Shown here: piece after piece, positions 57,006-64,000 of the stretch
Position numbering within the stretch: position 1 is the first letter of the stretch
Layout of the letters: every line of letters begins with the position of its first letter
NCBI GenBank assembly: GCA_028532985.1
Contig: JANCIK010000013.1
Location: 806,001 to 870,000 of the forward strand
Direction: 5' to 3'
Length of the DNA stretch: 64,000 bases
Source of the DNA: Stropharia rugosoannulata
Lineage: Eukaryota; Basidiomycota; Agaricomycetes; Agaricales; Strophariaceae
Notes under the pieces: model-generated
Database searches by the model: none
What the model saw: only the letters and a program-made list of their open reading frames with translations
What the model was told of the DNA's origin: nothing
Program-made: the position numbers and the translations under genes

Positions 57006-58079
57006 CTACGTCGAAGTTGACATTGACAGTTCCACGGCCTCGTGCAAGAGCTGGTTTTTCCCAATACCGCGGATAGTTGAATGGCTGAGTTGTTCATATT
57101 GTGTGAATGCCTCCCGAATGGGACATATGTGTGATGTGGTTCCTGAGTCTAAGATCCAGTCATACTTTGAAATTGCAGTTGAATTTCCTGCGGAGTGTGC
57201 CATGTACGCAACTTCTTCATTAAGCGTACTATTAATATCCTCTCGTGCTTGATGTGATCTACCCGATCTATGCGGCCCTTTCCGTCCTTTTGGTCCCTGG
57301 CCTTCGCGTCCGCCCCCTTTGGCCCAGCAGTCCTTCGAGATATGTCCCTTCTTGTGACAATTATAACACTCCTTGTCGGAGCTGTCCTTCTTGCTGCCTG
57401 GGTTCCCACGGCCTGAATTTCCACGTGCTTGTAGTGATATTCCTGATGCAGACTCGCCTCCACGCTCCTTCCTGCGGCGTGATTCTTCGAGTAAAACAGC
57501 AACTAATTCTTGTGATTTTAGGGTTGGTTTGTTCCCACTGGAACCAAGAAATGATGAGGCATAATTTTCCCATGACTCCGGAAGTGAAGTAAGAAGAATC
57601 ATAACAAAATCCTCATCTGTGACCTTGCTGCCGAGAATATGCAGCTCTTCCTGTAGTTGCCGTAGTTTTGCAATATGTTCTGCCATATCGCATCCTTCAT
57701 CTGCCGCGGCCCTGAATAGTGCACGCCGTGTGGCCAATAGTCCGAGACGGCCCTTCGATTCCTTTACAACACACAGTTGTTCCCACATCTCCCTAGCCGT
57801 GGTTGCTCCCATGACATGAACCATTTCGGCATCACTGATTGCTAGCTCTATTCGGCATCGTGCCTTTGCATCCCCTTTGTTCCACGCTATTTGTTCAGCC
57901 TTTTCTGCGGCTGTCGGCGCTCCGGTTATAGCTGATCCTGGACATTCTGCACCTTCTTCGATATATTTGTCCAGTCCAAGGTCCACCAGTATTGCGAGCA
58001 TGCGGCGCTTCCATGGCATCCAATTGTGGGCCTTCAGTAATTCCATACGGTAGTTTCCAAAAGATTGTTCTTCTGACAT
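57006..58079 (-). CDS. Retrotransposon gag with zinc knuckle and start of protease
   Basis: The 357-codon frame starts 115 bases inside the 5' LTR boundary with MSEEQSFGNYRMELLKAHNW, a UBN2/Copia-type gag start. The nucleocapsid zinc knuckle reads CYNCHKKGHISKDCW after a Gly/Arg/Ser-rich basic region. The retroviral-type protease begins near the end: WILDSGTTSHICP carries the DSG active site. After an A5 run at 57055-57059 the gag frame reaches a stop at 57006, while the protease and integrase sequence continues in the -1 frame into pol. Confidence 0.9.
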   Translation of the reverse strand: MSEEQSFGNYRMELLKAHNWMPWKRRMLAILVDLGLDKYIEEGAECPGSAITGAPTAAEKAEQIAWNKGDAKARCRIELAISDAEMVHVMGATTAREMWEQLCVVKESKGRLGLLATRRALFRAAADEGCDMAEHIAKLRQLQEELHILGSKVTDEDFVMILLTSLPESWENYASSFLGSSGNKPTLKSQELVAVLLEESRRRKERGGESASGISLQARGNSGRGNPGSKKDSSDKECYNCHKKGHISKDCWAKGGGREGQGPKGRKGPHRSGRSHQAREDINSTLNEEVAYMAHSAGNSTAISKYDWILDSGTTSHICPIREAFTQYEQLSHSTIRGIGKNQLLHEAVELSMSTST

Positions 58080-58181
58080 TATGTGGGAGTTGAGATAAGA
58101 ATAGAGTGCGTGACGATGTTAAGATGTGAGTTTGATAAGAATAGTTAAGCGTTTGGATGTTACGTGATTATGTCCTCTTCA

Positions 58182-58193
58182 GGGCTCATAACC
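58182..58193 (-). other. Primer-binding site matching the initiator tRNA-Met anticodon arm
   Basis: The plus strand reads GGGCTCATAACC right beside the LTR. This is the anticodon stem-loop of eukaryotic initiator tRNA-Met, so the element RNA (GGTTATGAGCCC) would pair with an internal half-tRNA, as in Drosophila copia and yeast Ty5, and not with the usual 3' tRNA end. Confidence 0.8.
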
Positions 58194-58429
58194 TGTTAAG
58201 ATTTGGCGCAGTGGTAAGGAATAAATCTATGCTATTGTACTCGTCTACACATCCTTTATATACCTGTAGCTAAGTATTCTAGAACTATCTACAACTGTCC
58301 ATAGAATGTGTATGAGTAATACAGAATGAAGATATGAGTCAGTGGAATAAAGATGAAGAGATTGTGGAGTACAATGGAATAAACTAGAAGTGTGTAGTGG
58401 ACGACTACTATGTATGTGTATTTCCAACA
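58194..58429 (-). repeat. LTR, 5' copy in element orientation
   Basis: Partner of 53567-53802, offset exactly 4627 bases over its full length. No difference was noticed when the two were read side by side. Confidence 0.93.
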
Positions 58430-58434
58430 CAAAT
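58430..58434. repeat. Right target-site duplication, CAAAT
   Basis: Matches 53562-53566. Removing the element and one copy restores a continuous reading frame in the esterase exon. Confidence 0.9.
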
Positions 58435-59535
58435 CCAGGGTCTAGAACGAGGATTGCAGTCATGATTGCCCCTGCACTCTCTCCAAATGCGGTGACCTAT
58501 GTTTTTATATGCAAGGTCATTATATGCAAGTTCATACCGCTGGTGGTAGAGTACACACCTTGCGGTTATCCCCACCGAAGTGCCCAATATTGGCTTGTAC
58601 CCACTCCAATGCTGCAAGCTGATCCTTCAGAGCAAGATTGAGTGCACCCTTGTTTGCGGCTTGATTGTTCCATCAGCGAAAGCTCCGCGATGTAGGACAA
58701 GGCTGTTACCTTCTTGCCCCTGCGGGAAGCCCAGTGGACCTAAGCGGTAATTGAAACTGACCAAAATAGTTGGAGTTCCCTATGTGATGTCGACTGTCAT
58801 TTACAACTGAAAATCGACAAAAAAAGGTTCATACTCTGCGAATACTTTGGGCAACAATCGCACTACCGTTGAAAGTCGACGACGAGCCAGCGTCAAACCC
58901 ACCTCCGTATCTGTATATTGTAATAAGACCGTCAGTATCTGTGCCCTTATGAAATTATGTTGCAGCATACGTCCAAAACATCTGACCAACATTGTATTAT
59001 TCAATAGCTGCCTGCAGATAAAATAAACGTCACTCACCACTGGTAGCTTTTCCCCTACGTTGCATCCGCCAGTTGGACGAAAGATATTAATGGTCAAGCA
59101 ATCCTCGGATAGTGTACTTAGATTGCCACGCTAATAAAATTCTTCAGTTCTAGCCCGGCGTCAGCAATGCAAGAGATGGGAGATACGTACGACTTGTAAA
59201 CATCCTTTTCCAAAACTTGTAGCTTGGAAGGTCCCCGGAGATAGTTCGGTCTTAAGTACAGGAGGCCGCAACCGTAGATCGCCTAATGGTGGCTCTGCGT
59301 ATGGTATGCCTTGAAATTGGTGAATTAAGTTAGAACGGATATTGAAGATATTTAATCGCTATAGTATACCTCCAAAAAATTCTTGCTGGAGCCCAGGGAT
59401 ATCGGTGCCAATGATTGTCGTGCTGCCTATGTTAACTGAAGGCGGTTTGGGAGCAGGAACATGTAACAAAGCCGCACATGAAGTTGAAGTTGCGCCCAGC
59501 ACGTATAGGGCATTGATCAGGAGGCGCACTCTCAT

Positions 59536-60233
59536 CTTCAGTAAGGCAGTCTTGATGGATAGCACTTTGAAAGTTCATCACATTTTATACGTCGCATTCC
59601 GAGTCAAGTTTGCGAATATCGAAACTGATCCCGTAAGCTGATGTTACGAAGTAATTGACATAGTAGTGGAAGTACGGCGGGCTCGCTTTACACGTCCTCT
59701 TTGCCAGCTAATCCGGTGTTTGTGGTGTATAATCAGGATATGCATTTGAACTATTTGAGAAATGGTCAAGGGTGCCTAGAATTCACACAATCACGAGCTG
59801 TGCCTAAAAATAGGATCATAGCTAAATGAACAAAGCAAAAGGTTGTCAAATGAGGCCTGTGGCACAAAACTCCTCAAACTGGGTATTGGTGTTAGCGAGG
59901 CTTATTAGACTGCTATTAGGATGATACATTACTTGAAGTATCACCTCAAGGCACAGCGTCCTATAATAACGAGGTATAATTATCACAAGTGTCCATAATC
60001 CATTGTCATGCACAGTACTGTTCCTGACCGTTCCCATGTGCCTCAGTCTCACAGTTTGTCTAAGCGACTGAAGCTGCGGCCATTCTATTTTAGCATCATA
60101 TGTCGTTTGTAGTATCATTGCTACTACAGGTACATCGTTTTACTCCACTAAGAACAAAAGGAAAAGGTTCACAGTTCAAGTGCAAGGGTTCATTGACAAA
60201 TTAGAGAGCGGGAAAGAAGCTTGTTCTTCTATT
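59536..60233. other. Intergenic between the two esterase genes
   Basis: About 700 bases between the start of the broken esterase and the stop of its intact neighbour. Presumably the promoter of the former. No gene seen. Confidence 0.45.
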
Positions 60234-62596
60234 TTACAAGGCCCTCCTTCCCAAGGCACGACGATGATGCCAGACCAATGGATCGGAGTTAATGAAGTCA
60301 ATCTGTTCTTTACGGAAGTCATCTGGGATGACTGTTGTGTTGAGCCCGTTCAATTGAAGCAGAACCTGACCCATTCATTAGTCCATGACATATGCCGGAG
60401 CCATAAGTAGAACTCACCTGGTTATCCGCAGTATATTGAGGCCATATGGGACCTATTCCACACCTATAGTAAGCTCTAAATCATGTGTTACATGTTCAAT
60501 GAGACTCACGGGAGTTTCCGTGGCCGTCGTTCGGGTCAAGACTTGTGGCAAAGGAGACCCAGTAGTCAATCATTATGTTGCTTAGATGAACAGCAGATTC
60601 AGACGGATCAGGAGGTACTCCATAGACAAAATCGATTTCAGAAGAGTGGTCGACTGTCAAAGGGGTTAATTTAAGTGCTCTAAAAGAAGCAATCCACTTG
60701 CATACCTCCTAAGAAAGGCGGATTTGTGGGCTGGGGCTGGGAGAACAAGTACCCGAACGTCTTCAAACCAAAATTTGCAGCTGCTTGGCTCCATGTTCTA
60801 CGCTGTGAGATGAAGACATAGTCGCCGACTAGATGTTACAGCTCAGAGGCGGTTCCTACAATGAAATAAAAATGCTTACAGATCGCAGCCAGCCTTTTGA
60901 ATCCAGGCATTCCAAAAGTCTCATTACCAGTATTAAATGGTGAACCAAGAACAGGGTCATCCGGGTATAGCTCCAGTATCCTGTCTATCGTAGACTCAAG
61001 TACCTCTTCCGGCACCACAGCGGGAGTCAAGTTGAAGTTAAGCCAAGCGCGGATGTCTTCTTCGCTGATGCTTTTTTCGGGTATGAAGAGGGTGCCTATA
61101 TAAGCATTATTAAATAGCATGCTTCTTTTTCGTGAGCTACGGACCTTCATCCAAGTTGGTGCCAGCGATGAAGGGCAATTTAGCAAAGGTACCTGCTTTC
61201 AAAATAACAGAGGGATTGGTGGGAAGCAGTCCTCCAGGACCGTCAATGGTAGGATCAAACGCAAATTCTTCCGGAGCTAAAGCAATGGCGGTGTTCACGC
61301 CGGTGAACATCTCGGTGCTGTTGGCTTCACGCAGACAATCAAAAGTATTGCCCGTCTTCGCTAGTGATGCGCAAGACGATACAGCGCCAACGAAGTTCTC
61401 CCAGTCATTTTCACGGCGTGACGCCATGAACTCTGATGCGGTCGCTGGAGATCCGGATTCGAATATCTGCGAATAAAAATAAGGATCGACACTGTAGGTT
61501 GTAAATAAATAAAAAAGGGTGACATACTGCAGCCCGCGCCAGTTTATCCAGAGGTGAGTTCATGAACAAAACTGCGGTCATAATAGCACCCGCGCTCTCC
61601 CCAAAAACAGTCACCTAATTTACGTGTCATTTGTACTGTAACTTATAGATCTGCAAAACAATCATATACTCACCTTTTCCTTATCCCCGCCAAATGTACC
61701 AATATTGGCTTGCACCCATTCCAGCGCAGCAAGTTGATCTTTGAGTCCTAGGTTGAGTGACCCACGGTTTGCAGCTAGATTCGAGTCAAAATGAGACACT
61801 TCCGAAGGAACACAATGATGTTGAAAGGCTATACCTTCTTGTCCTTGTGGAAAGCCCAGCGGGCCTAAGCGGTAGTTGTAGTTAACATAAAGAAGAGGTG
61901 TTCCCTGTGGAAGAATATTAGTGAGATGAGTCTAGTTCGCATAAATGACGCTTACTCGGGCAACGCTCTGAGCAACGATCAAGCTGCCGTTATAGATTGA
62001 GGATTCACCGTCTTGAAATCCACCTCCATACCTAACTTAAGACGTTAGCGGACGCAGCAATCATAGCCTGTTTCGTTGTACAAACGTCCAGAAAAGCTGT
62101 CAAGCATGTCCATTTGAGCGAAAATTGGATGATGGTAAGTAACATGTTGAACATACCACCGGGAGTTTTGCGCCTGGCTCCAAACTTGCAGGACGAAAAA
62201 CATTAATAGTCAAGCAATCCTCAGAAAATTCCGTTACAGATGTACTCTTTTGAGAAGAGTTATTCAATGACGTTAACACGAAATGATCTGACATACAGGT
62301 TGCAGACATCCCTTGCCAAAGTTACTAGCGTCGAAGGACTCTACGTCTAGCTCAGTTTTGAGGACCGGTGGTTGTAGACGCAAGTTTCCCAAAGGCGGTT
62401 CAGCATAGGGTATACCTGTGGAAAGATGGTCAAACGTGCTGCGATTGGATATGTCTTATGAGAATGTACCGCCAAAGAAGTCCAAATTCAGTCCTGTAAG
62501 ATCCCTGCCGTGCAAAATGGTCTGACCCAGACGGATTTGCGGTGCGGCAAGCCCGAACGAGCTCAGCGCCAAGCACGTAGCTACGAAAGCAAGCAT
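60234..62596 (-). CDS. Secreted type-B carboxylesterase/lipase
   Basis: Roughly a dozen exons; the first are 62470-62596, 62297-62415 and 62157-62246. The product starts with a signal peptide (MLAFVATCLALSSFGLAAPQ), then FFGGIPYAEPPLGNLRLQPP, EDCLTINVFRPASLEPG, the oxyanion hole in TYGGGFQDGESSIYNG, the nucleophile elbow VTVFGESAGAIMTAVLFMNS, the charge-relay Glu in PFIAGTNLDEG, and the catalytic His in DHSSEIDFVYG. It ends NTTVIPDDFRKEQIDFINSD. Cys residues for the usual disulphides are present. The family hydrolyses esters or triglycerides outside the cell; substrate is unknown. It is a tandem paralogue of the broken gene at 52269-59535, and no stop or frameshift was seen. Confidence 0.88.
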
Positions 62597-64000
62597 CTGG
62601 GTACAATGTCCAGTGGGGTATGGTCAATAGTGTCTGCTGTTTCATTCTTATGTAGACGGCTGGTCTGGAAGAAGACGGTTGAAAAAGGATGATTACAAGG
62701 CGCGAGGTCAAGAAGCAGGTATAAATGTGGCATTTAATTTCCACAGGTGAGCAACGAAGAACGCTAACTGGGGGTCCGATAATAGAACAGTGTGAAGTCA
62801 GAATCATTTCAACGCAAAAAATAGCAGGTTGAATACTTACCATGCTGTTCAAGTCGGAAACCTCAGCGACAACAACACGCCCCAGTCCCCATGACGTGGT
62901 CGCATGGTTTTTAAGCCACCTTCTCCTGAACAAACTGAACAGAGTCGAGTTTAGAGCGATAGAATTGGTAAAGTAGTATCGGCAGCTCTGGCTCCGATTT
63001 GTCACTGCGCAGTCGCATAATGGAGCGGGTTTATATTTAAGAGTGTTCAACGTTCACTGATTGGAAGCCGGCGTAATAAGCGGGACGCCGTAGTTTAGAA
63101 CGCTTCATCGCCTTAACTTTTGACTTCGCGTAGAGTAATGTGGTTTGCTCTTTCTCAGATTATCGAAGATGTTGAACGGCCTACAAATTAACTAACCTAC
63201 TAACAAGTTCACTCTTGCATTTCCAAAACAGGAACACCCACCCTATTACATCATAGCATTTCGTTTGGAGCCCGCTCGACAATGGATAATTGGACATGAA
63301 GGTGCCAGAGTGTCAGCTAGTGTCATTCAGAAGTGTTAATTACTCCGGGAAAGAGAATCAAAATCCGTTACCGGAGCAAGTACGATGAGCTCTGCTACTC
63401 GCTGCGGGGCTGATCCATTGTGCCGAGTTCCTTGTAGGCGTGTCGTACAACACTGCTTCTAAGCCACAAGCCAGCCTCGAACTTTTCACTTGCATTTGAT
63501 TTGTAAGAACTTTAGGTCTTCTTGGGTATTCTCCGCTGGGGTAGATTCAATTCATGCTATATCTGGGGAATGAGTTTGAAAGCATGTAAACGACAAGTGA
63601 CATTCATATTGGAAACTCAGCACAAGCCTGTACAGGCCCAATGAAGCTGGTAAATGGTAGAGTTCAAGTTCATGGTCTTCAATTCACCTGTTGATGTGAT
63701 GCTTACAATATAAGTTTCCCACGGCTATAAATGTCGTCACCTTCCGAAAATAGATGCAGGAGACAACAGATTGCCACGGGAGTAGAGAGCGAGTCGAACA
63801 AAACGTTGAACTTGAAATTTAGAAATGAGCTAAACAGTGGTAAACGTTTACATAAACTTGGGCGAGGTTTGGTGCAGAAGCCGCAACATGGTACGGTGTA
63901 CCTGATACGGAAACCGTGGCTTCAATGTCGCTTCGTGGCTAAACTATGGACCTTCCTACCTTCCTCTGTGGTATATTTAATGCGTTTTAAAAAAGATGCT
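62597..64000. other. Upstream region of the intact esterase, no gene seen
   Basis: About 1.4 kb to the window edge. An open frame running from the esterase exon to 63050 is only a shadow of exon 1. The stretch should contain the esterase promoter; nothing else is supported. Confidence 0.4.

Larger units (their letters stand above)
53567..58429 (-). mobile_element. Copia-type (Ty1/copia, Pseudoviridae-like) LTR retrotransposon
   Basis: The element is 4863 bases with two identical 236-base LTRs, a CAAAT target duplication, a primer-binding site next to the 5' LTR (58182-58193), a purine run before the 3' LTR (53803-53811), a gag frame and a pol frame. The pol order integrase, reverse transcriptase, RNase H places it in the Copia superfamily. 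It is inserted antisense to nothing: both element and esterase read on the minus strand. Identical LTRs suggest a very recent insertion. Two frameshifts (A-run at 57055-57059; near 54051-54060) break the polyprotein, so this copy may not be autonomous unless the first is a programmed shift or either is a sequencing error. Confidence 0.95.
52269..59535 (-). pseudogene. Type-B carboxylesterase/lipase gene interrupted by a retrotransposon
   Basis: Outside the element the gene is complete in outline: signal peptide (RLLINALYVLGATSTSCAAL), IIGTDIPGLQQEFFGGIPYA, EPPLGDLRLRPPVLK, EDCLTINIFRP, the oxyanion region YGGGFDAGSSSTFNGSAIVA, the nucleophile elbow FGESAGA, the acidic residue in AGTNLDEG and the catalytic His in SHGSEVDFVFG, ending FINADPAVFHHRRGALQV. 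The Copia element sits inside the exon that reads LDPGFERLARAA, a few residues after GESAGA, with CAAAT duplicated on both sides. The remaining exons still splice in frame, so the insertion is the only obvious lesion, pointing to recent inactivation. The family hydrolyses carboxylic esters extracellularly. Its neighbour at 60234-62596 is a close paralogue. Confidence 0.88.

Noticed and set aside
57049..57062. Classical -1 slippery heptamer at the gag-pol junction
   Set aside because: In the gag frame the sequence reads GGG AAA AAC, which does not satisfy X XXY YYZ; a programmed shift is therefore not asserted.
62430..63050. 206-codon minus-strand frame at the right end
   Set aside because: It is a shadow of the esterase exon 1 in another frame, extended by chance.
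1..64000. tRNA genes, rRNA, CRISPR arrays, bacterial-type operons
   Set aside because: No cloverleaf with a GGTTCRA-type arm, no rRNA core and no regularly spaced repeat array was found on reading; the only tRNA-like piece is the retrotransposon primer-binding site.

Overview
This window is fungal nuclear DNA, almost certainly from an Agaricomycete basidiomycete. The genes are dense and cut by many introns of about 45-70 bases with GT..AG (sometimes GC..AG) ends and CTGAC/CTAAC-type branch sites. Several families are typical of or restricted to mushrooms: DUF6533- and DUF6534-type membrane proteins, an F-box/leucine-rich protein, a CFEM protein, a HET-domain protein and a tandem-WSC protein. 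Gene models were built by hand; in almost every case the proposed exons sum to a multiple of three and keep family motifs in frame across each splice. Identifications rest on recognising motifs, not on database searches.

Left part (1-19 kb): the end of an unknown coiled-coil protein, an amidase, a metal-dependent cyclase split into 14 exons, a small secreted protein, an HVA22/TB2/DP1 (REEP/Yop1) ER-shaping protein, the DEAD-box rRNA-processing helicase DBP4, two unrecognised multi-exon genes and an F-box protein whose start codon overlaps the stop of the gene before it.

Middle part (19-43 kb): a GPI-anchored CFEM protein, ribosomal protein eL31, a multi-pass membrane protein, an isoprenylcysteine-methyltransferase-like enzyme, then a housekeeping block: ORC3 (DNA replication origin), NOSIP-like U-box protein and RPF2 (60S ribosome assembly). 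ORC3 and NOSIP share one short bidirectional promoter carrying a CRE/E-box composite; NOSIP and RPF2 converge. After this come a DUF6533 gene, a DUF6534 gene and an NT-C2 (EEIG1/EHBP1-type) protein.

Right part (43-64 kb) is accessory in character. A HET allorecognition gene and a secreted double-WSC gene lie in tandem, and each is followed by a copy of the same 207-bp sequence. A second DUF6533 gene, inverted relative to the first and with four identical exon lengths, follows. The end holds two tandem type-B carboxylesterase genes: one looks intact, the other is broken by a 4.86-kb Copia-type LTR retrotransposon. The element has LTRs identical by eye, a 5-bp target duplication and a primer-binding site matching the anticodon arm of initiator tRNA-Met, but its gag-pol carries two frameshifts.

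The genes do not form one pathway. Housekeeping genes of ribosome synthesis (DBP4, eL31, RPF2) and replication (ORC3) are interspersed with fast-evolving secreted, membrane and recognition genes. I found no CRISPR array, no convincing tRNA or rRNA gene and no secondary-metabolite cluster.
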